DNA from: Doryteuthis pealeii
Taxonomy: Eukaryota > Mollusca > Cephalopoda > Myopsida > Loliginidae
Direction of reading: 5' to 3'
NCBI GenBank assembly: GCA_023376005.1
Contig: CM042145.1
Location: forward strand, 93,342,216-93,406,215
Length of the DNA: 64,000 nucleotides
Part shown: in pieces, positions 55,560 through 64,000 of the stretch
Layout of the letters: every line of letters begins with the position of its first letter
How positions within the stretch are numbered: position 1 is the first letter of the stretch
Made by a program: the position numbers and the translations under genes
Notes under the pieces: generated by a model
The model's database searches: none
Told to the model about the DNA's origin: nothing
Seen by the model: only the letters and a program-made list of their open reading frames with translations

Positions 55560-55860
55560 CTAACCATTACACTACGATGGGATGCCTTTTCTATTTACCC
55601 AACCCGTTTGCAATGGGTCGGATATGACACATGGCTGTAGGTTTGGGCTATCCTGCGAGGATCGAACTTGCTTTTCAGTAGCAATTGACCAGCGAAACTA
55701 GATTGCTAACCATTACACTACGATGGGATGCCCTTCTTATTTACCCATCCCGTTCTCCACGCGTAGGATATGTCACAAGATTTCAAGTATACCCAGCGAG
55801 GATCGAACTCTCTTTGCAGTAGTTATATATCTGCGAGACTAGCTTGCTAACCATAACATT
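55560..55860 (-). mobile_element. SINE-C, two tandem tRNA-like units (right arm only)
   Basis: Two copies, roughly 55575-55705 and 55706-55856. Each reads on the reverse strand GTAGTGTAATGGTTAGCAA (A-box), a variable middle with CTCGCAGAT or TTCGCTGGTC, and GAGTTCGATCCTCGCTGGG or its variant (B-box). No counterpart near 12.6 kb in the left arm. Confidence 0.65.
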
Positions 55861-56105
55861 TGAAAATGTCAACATAGACGACATTCTGTCCTTTTTGAAG
55901 GAAATAAAATTATACCGTAGAATATAGACATGAACTTAATCAATACCATACAACATGATCCCTAATGGTGCTAATACACTGTTAAAACCAATTACTACAA
56001 AAGTATAAATGTAAATACACAACATATATTACTTCCTAAGCATGACATAACCCCAGACGGGTTTATATGCCGTTAAAATCAATCAACCAACCAACCCTTT
56101 AAAAT
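55856..56105 (+). pseudogene. Second copy of the LINE-2 3' end
   Basis: Repeats TTTGAAAATGTCAACATAGA...to the tail, so the LINE end is duplicated either side of SINE-C. The left arm has one copy (12628-12850). Confidence 0.75.
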
Positions 56106-56369
56106 TATTTGCTAATATTTTTCGTCTTTTTGCGTTGGGTGTTTATCTTAAAGAGTAGCAGCTCAACTCTAAGCCAATATGTCATGTGTCGTTAGAGGAT
56201 TGTATAATACTTCCAACGTTGAAGATTGCGAAAAGGTTGGCGTATCACAAAAGACAGCACCAGAAATAAAGGAGAAAAGCAAAACAAACAAAAAACAAAG
56301 ACAAAAAAAAAAAAAAAAAAACAAACAAACTATACTCTCTTGGCAGGATTAGCCAACTTCCTAAATTTA

Positions 56370-56640
56370 TTATCTTTTATCTCTTGTGGGCTATTCTGCA
56401 TTAGTACCAAGTAATGAAATGTAATGCCTTTATACGTATTCTAATGGTATTATCTCTTGCGCGCTAATCTGCATTAGTACCAAGTAATGANNNNNNNNNN
56501 CAGTAATGAAATGCAATGCTTTTATACGTATTCTAATGGTATTATCTCTTGCGGGTTATTCTGCATTAGCACCAAGTAATGAAATGCAATGCTTTATACT
56601 AATCTAAAATTATCTTTTTCAGGCTATTCTCATAAAGGCT
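56370..56640. repeat. 71-74 bp tandem repeat containing the N gap
   Basis: Mirror of 12091-12340. Confidence 0.9.
56491..56500. other. Assembly gap (10 N)
   Basis: Ten N inside a 71-74 bp tandem repeat. The bases on either side overlap: AGTAATGA occurs immediately before the gap and again just after it. Removing the N and one overlap restores the 73-bp repeat spacing, so little or nothing is probably missing here. Confidence 0.95.
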
Positions 56641-56796
56641 GGGGCAAATATTATAGGTGCTAGTGCTTGACATGACCAGCCGATGATCGATGCGGGTCCT
56701 CAGACATCCGCCTAGCCTAATTAAGGGCCAATAGAGTATTTTACACGTCTGCAGATGGATGATGATATTGATAGAGGCAAAATATGTTTATTATAT

Positions 56797-57070
56797 AGGT
56801 GGTGCATGATGTAATGGTTTGGTCGTGGGAAATAAACTTGTCAACGCGAGTTTCAAATCCTGGACTGGCTTTGCATTTCACATAGTGCTAATATTATCTG
56901 GAAAGATGCGTAATCCAACTCTCCCCCTCCTGCAATGGGTAAATAGTAGGGCAGATTGTGCTCTTTAATCTTGGTTAGCAATACCAAATCAGAGAAGGAA
57001 ATCTGAATTCAAACCTTTTTAAATTCCGATTGAGAAATTGATATTGTGTTCATATCATCCTCGTGCGGAT
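56797..57070 (+). mobile_element. SINE-B (tRNA-Gln-like)
   Basis: Mirror of 11645-11928, with many single-base deletions. Confidence 0.8.
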
Positions 57071-57071
57071 G

Positions 57072-57470
57072 GTAGTTATTGGTTTGGTTTGTTTTACGGC
57101 ATATCAACCTCGGTGGGTCATTTAATGCCGAAAAGGTTTGAAATAAATCATTCTTAATGATAATACAATTTTTTTATAAACATTTTTCTATTTAACCCAT
57201 AGATGGGAACCTAACAGTACTACCACTCCGGGTCAGAGTGGACTAGGGAGCAATGGTGATGAAGGGGTGCTCCACATTCCCCAAACCCCAGAAACTGAAC
57301 CTCACCATCAGATAGAGTTAACATCATTCCCAGGACAGTAGACACTCAGCACCGCCTTCTAGCACCCATATGATAAAAGGATTGGGGTTCCATAGGGCAA
57401 TAGGGTTGGAGATCATATAGGGGTTAGGGCCTTGACGTAGCCAACCTATTGTCGGAGGAGGCTTTCGACC
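57072..57470 (-). mobile_element. R-family, 5'-truncated
   Basis: Mirror of 11222-11638; error-rich. Confidence 0.75.
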
Positions 57471-57479
57471 AATCTATAT

Positions 57480-57630
57480 ATATGGGTACTCTACTCACCC
57501 TCCAGCTATGGGATAAAAAGTAGGATTGGCTCTTTAATCTTGGTTAGGCAATCAGTCTAGGAGAAGAGAAAACTCTAAATTCAAACCCGTATAAACTCCG
57601 CTAAGAAGTCCAATCCTGCTCGTGCATAAA
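57480..57630 (+). mobile_element. SINE-B tail fragment
   Basis: Mirror of 11078-11215. The HEL-D expected next (mirror of 10310-10937) is missing: the sequence goes from about 57760 straight into the TA/TIR cluster. Confidence 0.7.
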
Positions 57631-57819
57631 ATTAAGGTCGAATTCATAAATATAGAATGAAATAAGATAAAAATGAACCTAACACTCAAACCACCAAACT
57701 GAGTTTCTTATTACTTCACAGCTCATGCTTCACACATAATCCCCAAAAATAAATATTAATAGGTATATATAAATAATATATACAAAATATAATATATTTC
57801 CCACCGGGAACAAGACTCA

Positions 57820-57859
<40 letters not shown>

Positions 57860-57870
<11 letters not shown>

Positions 57871-58086
57871 GTGACAAAAAAGTATCGAGATTTTTGTACT
57901 TTTGTCACACCTTGTATTCTGAAAGAATAATTCTTCACTTCTATCTTGGTAAATACAGCTGTTAAACTTGGTACTTTTTTGACACAACTGTATTCTGAAC
58001 AAAAAATAATGAATGGAATGTTATTTTTTTTTCAGAAACAAGATGTGTCAAAAAGTACAAAAAATCTCCGATACTAATCTCAACAC

Positions 58087-58118
<32 letters not shown>

Positions 58119-58262
58119 CTATAAGGTGTGTCAAAAAAGTATCGAGATTTTTTATACTTTTGACACACCTTGTATTCTGAAAAAATAACATTCCATTCAT
58201 TATCTTTGTTCAGAATACAAAGTGTGTCCAAAAAGTACCAAGTTTAAAGCCTGGTAAATTTA
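57860..58262. mobile_element. Tc1/mariner-like TIR cluster (mirror)
   Basis: Mirror of 9830-10240, ending the right arm. Confidence 0.6.
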
Positions 58263-58556
58263 CCAAAGATTTTGGAAAGGGAAAGGAATTTGGACTCCAC
58301 TTGGCTATTCTTGCCCAAAATAGGCGACAAATTGTACTCCACGACCAAACTAGGTTAGGAGATAAATCTTTCTTTCTTTTCTATTGCTGGTTGGAGTTCA
58401 GAGTTTTCCTTCTCCTATGCTGGTTGCAGTATCAAAGTTAAAGAACCTAATCTGCATTATTACATGTATACTCACCTGACGAACACTGGTCAAGGGATTC
58501 GACAAATCATTAAAGAGGGGGTTCGGGGGTTAAATCGAAATTAACGGACCTAAATT

Positions 58557-58897
58557 TCACCATCGTATGTCACCCCGCCGAAAGAAATAATACCAAAATC
58601 AGAGAATTAACCGAATTTATGAAAATTTTCAGTGTTGATATTTAATAATAAAAGATATAATGATTTTTCAAGTTTTGAAAGTTGCAATATATGCTTTGAT
58701 ATATTAATAAATAAAAGATATAAATGCACCATTATTTTCATTTTAAAACTTTTACCTTTTCAGGTCAGTTAACTTTGAACCACGTATCTTGAGAATCTAT
58801 GTTACGCCTCAAAGATACGTTTCAAAGTTAACTGACCTAACAATGTTTTTTTTAAATTTTTTTTCTTCGGTAGGGTGACATACGATGGTGTAATTTA
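58557..58897. mobile_element. MITE M2 (third copy)
   Basis: TIRs TCACCATCGTATGTCACC and GGTGACATACGATGGTG; shares an internal segment with the right-arm copy that the left arm lacks. Confidence 0.75.
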
Positions 58898-58951
58898 ACC
58901 TGGTTCGGTACCCAAGTTTCTATTATTATCAATAATATTGGTAACGATATT

Positions 58952-58997
<46 letters not shown>

Positions 58998-59033
58998 AGA
59001 GAGAGCTTCGCGTGTATCATACTCCCTATGATA

Positions 59034-59322
59034 TTTGGAGGCGCATGGTGTAATGGTTACCGTCGTGAAATGAACACGGCGAAACGAGTTCAAATCCTGG
59101 ATGAGGCTGTTTGCATTTTGCTAATACCCTTGGGAAAGGTACGAATCCAATTTTTCTTCCGCGAGCTATGGGTGAATAGTAGGACGGACTGGGCTCTTTA
59201 ATCTTGGTTAGGCAACCGGTCTAGGAGAAGGAAAACTCTGAATTCAAACCTGTTAAACTCCGCTTAAGAAATTTAACTTGTGTCGCATCCTACCCGTGCA
59301 GAGGGTTGGTAAATATGTATAA
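59034..59322 (+). mobile_element. SINE-B (tRNA-Gln-like)
   Basis: Direct counterpart of 27571-27846. Confidence 0.9.
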
Positions 59323-59356
59323 TATAAAAAGTTAAACTGTTGTATTTTATAATTAA

Positions 59357-59980
59357 TAGCAATTATATACACCCTCCTGGTGCTAGAATTTAATTATTAT
59401 TGTAATAAGATATTATATTGAATTAGAAAACCTAATGAAACTAAATAAGAATGCAAATAAAAAGATTTGAAACAGAGGGTGTATATTCGAAAAATAGAAC
59501 AACTGAAACTTACTCTCCCATCTCTTTCGTCTTTTATTGCTAAATTCTCCTAATTTAATTATTTAGTTAAAATAGGCTATAAAGAATAAAATTACAGTTA
59601 TTTCTTCTTCTTAATGGATTTATTCTAAGATTTCTCCCGAAATGTTTGTTCATATTCATTAAGATAAAACCAAACAATTAGAAATCATTAATTCTAAGCA
59701 CATATTTATTTAAATCAGATTTTTAATGTCAATACACAAATTAGCCTTCCCATTCACACTGTACACCGCTATTTTGTTGTATATATAAATACAATTGCGT
59801 GTTATTAGTATGTAGATAGGGTCAACTGTATTAATAATGTAAAACAATTTTATTAATAATTGAGGTTTAAATAAAAATAAAATCACAGACAATGTGACGT
59901 AAATAACTAGGGGAATTGACTTTAGTAGTAATATACTTTCGATTACAGACAGAAAAAACATAATCTCCATTATAATAAGA
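59357..59980 (-). mobile_element. HEL-D (Helitron-like)
   Basis: Direct counterpart of 27881-28491, without SINE-E. Confidence 0.75.
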
Positions 59981-60189
59981 TATAATCTGATTGATTGATC
60001 GGTAGATTTTACCGGCATGTTAACCCATCTGTGGTTATTCTATTGGTTAGGGAATTGCGTACGTTGTACGTTTATATTTACATTTTTTTGTGTAGTTGTT
60101 TGTTAAGAGTATCTTTTTTTGCACACGGTTATATGATATCAAGTATTCTTATCTAATACAAATAATTTACAAATAGATCTGTTTGACCC

Positions 60190-60534
60190 GAAAACCAAAG
60201 AAAACGTTTCTTTTCAAATTTTCAAAACATAATCGTTTATGACATAATTAATTTCGAATGTTTTTCTTGTGTTACTCGTTTTAAAAAATCAGAACACTCT
60301 GTCCTGAAGATGATCTCTTGTTTGCATGCCTGATATTTTGTTTCTATTATTTTAGTTTATTTCATTTTCTTTTATATTTGAAATAGTTTTAAATAGATTA
60401 CTCTGTGTGTGTAAATAAATTTTGATCGAAACACGTATTAACAAATTACAGTAATAAGTTTCACCCATACCATAGTATATATGTAAAATAACCTATAACT
60501 TATAATCTGATGGATTCATTTTCATTTTTCTCCC

Positions 60535-60587
<53 letters not shown>

Positions 60588-60590
60588 AAG
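60190..60590 (+). mobile_element. Penelope-like end fragment (tentative)
   Basis: Direct counterpart of 28690-29095. Confidence 0.35.
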
Positions 60591-60767
60591 GTAAAAGAAT
60601 CCAACTGACTGGTATGTAGGGATGATTCTATTTGGGATCATCAATATTACTGTACATCCACAATGTATGCTGATATTGATGGAAAACTTAGATATTTATA
60701 CAAGGATTTTTACAAATACCTAAGAGAGCTCAATTTATAATAACTAATAAATTAATTATATACAGTA

Positions 60768-60824
<57 letters not shown>

Positions 60825-60825
60825 G

Positions 60826-61062
60826 GCCGGTTTAGCCCAGTCGGTAGACGGCTAGGAACCACAAGAGTTCCGAGTTCCGAGTTCGATACCTTCTGGCACT
60901 CGCCAATCAGCGTATGATTAGCACATGGACCAGTGCGGTAGATTGAGGAGCTGGTGGTAGATGTGGCCCTCCATCTCAGAAGCCCCAAAATCTCCCTGGT
61001 TCTAGTGTTAGTGAAAAGGTGATAGACTCCTTCGCTTAGGTCACTCCGACGACTCTACTTTT
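60826..61062 (+). mobile_element. SINE-A, diverged subfamily
   Basis: Direct counterpart of 29328-29570, same duplicated GTTCCGA motif. Confidence 0.85.
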
Positions 61063-61065
61063 TAA

Positions 61066-61109
<44 letters not shown>

Positions 61110-61116
<7 letters not shown>

Positions 61117-61885
61117 GAATACTGTCCATCAGATCTCATCAAAATGTTTATAATGGCCAAATCTTTAAAAAGATACTAGACAGACCGCTTGTTGAGAAGA
61201 TATTCGTACTAAAATATCAAAATGCAATAAAATGCCATCAGTTTCGCTTTAATGCATCCGAATATGCTTAATTATCTCAAATATCAGATCCAAATCAGTG
61301 TTTCGAACGTTCTTAGACCACAAACCCAATGCCCAAACCCTCAACATCTATTCCATATTTTGGTGGCGTCATACGGTATTGTCAAGCAATCCTTGGAATC
61401 ATTTCAAGACAAAGCCGGCTAACGTCCAAGCCAGGCACGGTTCATGCTGGTGGTTTCCATCAGACCCTAGCTGTTCTTCCTGTCCCTGACGTCGCCATTG
61501 TTGTCAGTTGATGACCTCTCCAATTCTATCCTTGTCACTGTCGCTGAAGAGGAAGAGCCTCCGGGACCGTGGTGCGGGTTTAGGTCAGAAGTGAAATCGT
61601 GAGAGCAGGACGTAGGGGTCTGTAAGAAGAAACGAGCAGTAGGGTTTATTCAAAAGAATTTGTATGAATCATAGAATTCAGATACTGTCCTTTCAGTAAG
61701 TACGTAAACATATAAGCCGAAACAATCTCTCAATGTTCGTTGACGCTGATTATTGAATCTGTAGATACCTTTAAAATGTATGTTTATATCTATAAATACG
61801 CAGGACTAAGGATTTCTAATGTTATTGAGAGTATAATATGTTTTGTGGACAAACTTTTGAAACGGATATCCTGAGAGATGATCGT
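61110..61885. other. U block (third copy)
   Basis: Direct counterpart of 29616-30362. Confidence 0.4.
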
Positions 61886-61899
61886 CTTAAAAACAAAAA

Positions 61900-62478
61900 A
61901 AGTTGGTTGGATTTTACGGCATGTCAACCCTTGGGTTATTCATTCTTGTCTGGTATTTAATTTTTTTTTCAATCTCACGTTTTAAAAACCTATTTCTTTA
62001 AACTATTTAAAATCTATTTAACCCATAGATGGGACTCTAACAGGTACTACCACCCAGGATCATAGTGAACCTGGGACTAATGGCAATAAAGGAGTACTCC
62101 ACAATCCCCAGAGCTCCAGAATTGAAACTTCACCATTAGATGCAATTTACTGTCCTCCTCAGGACACTAAGTCTCTCAGCCACTGCCTTCTAGCACATAT
62201 ATGATAAAAAGGATTAGAGTCTTGCCATAAGGGCAATAGGGCCAGGACAATCATATAGGTGCTAGCGCTTGACATGACCAGCCAATTGATTGGAGGGGGC
62301 CTCTCCAACTGCCTATCTAGCCCAAGCAAAAACCAGAGTGGTGTATTGTTTGTCATGCACTGCTCAGTCACCAGGATTCTGTCCCTAAGCATAACGGGTC
62401 ACCACATAAGGCCCGCAGGTGGCCCCATTGAGATGATCATACCTCTCCACAGAGGTGAAGCGGTACAAATAAGAATAG
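61900..62478 (-). mobile_element. R-family, near full length
   Basis: Direct counterpart of 30392-30965. Confidence 0.85.
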
Positions 62479-62502
62479 TTACAAGAAACTACATGATTTA
62501 AG

Positions 62503-62600
62503 GGCCGGGTTAGCTCAGTCGGTAGAGCGTTCGGCTAGAAACCACAAGGTTCCTAGTTCGATACCTGCCCTCGCCAACTCAGCGTATGAGTAGCACAGGG
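62503..62600 (+). mobile_element. SINE-A, 3'-deleted
   Basis: Intact tRNA-like head and B-box, then cut at GTAGCACAGGGATTAATAGC. Confidence 0.85.
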
Positions 62601-62774
62601 ATTAATAGCATTAAACATGATTACTTCAGCTGAATAAATCTAGCTTGAATTCAGAGTCTTTATTCTGCTAGATTGGTTGCTTAAACAAGGCTAAAAACCT
62701 AGTCTGCCATACTATGTACACATAGATAAGGGGCTGAGTACAAATTAGTTCACGCTTTTTACAAGAACATAAAT

Positions 62775-63005
62775 GCACTCGTTGTCTAATGTTTAAAGTC
62801 TATGGAAATTGACATGGCAAAACGAGTTCAAATCTTGGACGAGGCTGTTTGCATTTCAAATAGCGCTCATACCCTTAGGAAAGGTATAAATACAACTGTT
62901 CCCCCTCCAGCTATGGGTAAATAGTAGGGACAATTGGAATCTTTAACCTTAGTACGGTATCCGGTCAAGGAGAAGGAAAAGTGTGAATTCAGACTCCGCT
63001 AAAGA
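62775..63005 (+). mobile_element. SINE-B, uninterrupted (empty site)
   Basis: Reads GGGTAAATAGTAGGGACAAT without the R insertion found in both arms. Confidence 0.85.
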
Positions 63006-63154
63006 AAACGCAACTGCCTCGTCCAGAATCTAAACTAGGATCGGCAATTTGTAAGGAATAATTTCCAACCGTTTCTTCAAAATATTCCAAGCTGGTTTTA
63101 AGTTTGCAACTCTTAAATTGCTCATCTGGCGTATTTGAAAATATGAACCATATT

Positions 63155-63525
63155 AGATAGATACTAACATATAGAAAGATAGATGGACAAAACTAGATAG
63201 ATAATAACAGATAGATGAAAAATATTAGATAGATATTAAAAGACAGAAAGACACATGAACAATATCTGATAGATAGATACTAACAGTGTGAAAGATAGAT
63301 GAACAAAATTAGATAGACAAAAAGATAGGTGAACAATGTTATATAGATAGATACTAATAGACAGAAAGATAGATGAATAATATTAGACAGGTACTAACAG
63401 ACAGAAGGATAGATGCATAATATCAGATAGATAGATATTGAAACACGGAAAGACACATGAACAATATCTGATAGATAGATACTAACAGAGGGAAAGATAG
63501 ATGAAAAATATTAGATAGATACCGA
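63155..63525. repeat. GATA-rich minisatellite
   Basis: Irregular units of roughly 50-70 bp built from AGATAGATACTAACAGA, AGAAAGATAGATGAAC and AATATTAGATAG variants, about six or seven copies. Confidence 0.85.
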
Positions 63526-63711
63526 TTGCGATAAGTAAATTGTCGTTTAAATTACACCAAAATGTATACGGTCCAATTATTTTTCAGATGCTGCTGGTCT
63601 CCTAGGACATTTACTTTTATTCAGACATCCTATGATTTCCAATTTCTTGTACCAATCAAAGATGGATTGTCTAGTCGGCTGTGGTTTCTAGAAATGTTTC
63701 AAACATGTTAT

Positions 63712-63850
63712 TAGTGGGCGTTTATCGTGTAATGGTAATCGACCTGGCGAAACGAGTTCAATTCCTGGACGATGCTGTTTGCATTTCACATAGCACTCAT
63801 AACTTAGGGAAATGTAGGTACTTATTCAACCCGTTCGCCACGGGTAGGAT
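63712..63850 (+). mobile_element. SINE-B 5' part
   Basis: GTGTAATGGTAATCGACC (A-box) and CGAGTTCAATTCCTGGACG (B-box), fused to a tail-like CGGGTAGGATGTGACACAAG; another SINE-B fragment begins at the window edge (63970-64000). Confidence 0.75.
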
Positions 63851-64000
63851 GTGACACAAGGTAACAAGTTTGGAGAATTCTGTTAAATATTGAATCAGCA
63901 TTATCCTATCATTTTTGTAAGGTAGTGTACAATTAGAATTTAACGTTTAACTGAAAGAACTCATGGAAATCACCATTCAACTATTCTTCCTCCAGCTGTG

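Larger units (their letters stand above)
32392..58265 (-). repeat. Right arm of giant inverted duplication
   Basis: Reverse-complement counterpart of 9850-32325. It is about 3.4 kb longer, mainly through extra sequence at 47.36-50.25 kb, a Helitron-like insertion at 51882-52512, a GC-rich SINE at 36418-36679 and an extra LINE/SINE block at 55.5-56.1 kb, less a 0.46-kb LINE fragment found only in the left arm. It contains the only assembly gap (56491-56500). The outer 2 kb, from about 56.5 kb on, is noisy with single-base deletions relative to the left arm. Confidence 0.93.
58290..63121 (+). repeat. Third, partial copy of the arm (direct orientation)
   Basis: Matches left-arm 26.87-32.33 kb feature by feature: TTGG-side SINE-B remnant, MITE M2, (GA)n, SINE-B, HEL-D, LINE tail, SINE-A, U block, R-family copy, SINE-A, SINE-B and hinge spacer. 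Differences: SINE-A at 62503 is cut short after its first 100 bp, joining at an AGGAT microhomology, and the R insertion present beside the hinge in both arms is absent. Many single-base deletions suggest unpolished sequence. Confidence 0.9.

Noticed and set aside
9850..58265. Single-molecule fold-back (missed-adapter or snap-back read) as the full explanation of the palindrome
   Set aside because: Arms differ by substitutions and by complete transposon insertions with clean empty sites, so they cannot come from one molecule; joining of two haplotypes or paralogues remains possible.

Overview
This is eukaryotic, very probably invertebrate, non-coding DNA. It is AT-rich and packed with (TA)n and (TTC)n microsatellites, tRNA-derived SINEs, 5'-truncated non-LTR retrotransposons with internal RNase H and RTE-type C-termini, Helitron-like elements, mariner remnants and MITEs. 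There are no operons and no intact host gene that I can recognise. The element mix fits a mollusc or another lophotrochozoan, with a chelicerate as the alternative; I cannot name a species. One 10-N gap (56491-56500) shows that it is an assembled scaffold.

Layout. 1-9.85 kb is single-copy in the window: TIR elements with (TA)n cores, a perfect 57-bp hairpin, a head-to-tail array of Helitron-like elements and SINEs. About 9.85-32.33 kb (left arm) and 32.39-58.27 kb (right arm) are inverted copies of each other around a 66-nt spacer at 32326-32391. Almost every feature of the left arm recurs in mirror order and opposite strand in the right arm. About 58.29-63.12 kb is a third, partial copy in the same orientation as left-arm positions 26.87-32.33 kb; it then runs into unique flank and a GATA-rich minisatellite.

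The copies are not identical. The right arm has a Helitron-like element at 51882-52512 (empty site at 15615/15616), a GC-rich SINE with target-site duplication at 36418-36679, about 2.9 kb extra at 47.36-50.25 kb and an extra LINE/SINE block at 55.5-56.1 kb. The left arm has a LINE fragment at 16231-16690 that the right lacks. Both arms carry an R-family insertion next to the hinge, where the third copy has the empty site. The window therefore holds three structurally distinct versions of one locus. Either it is an old palindrome plus a further duplication, or different haplotypes or paralogues were joined head to head by the assembler. Raw-read-like indel noise at 31.3-32.4 kb and 56.5-63 kb, close to the joins, makes a mis-join a serious possibility.

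Local family names: SINE-A (tRNA-Lys-like head), SINE-B (tRNA-Gln-like head), SINE-C (tRNA-like tandem), SINE-E (GC-rich), R-family (non-autonomous, sharing the 3' hairpin tail of an I-superfamily LINE), HEL-D, HEL-P and HEL-H (Helitron-like, ending CTAG, inserted between A and T), M1-M3 (MITEs), U (unassigned low-copy block). All alignments were made by eye, so boundaries are approximate unless a terminus is stated.
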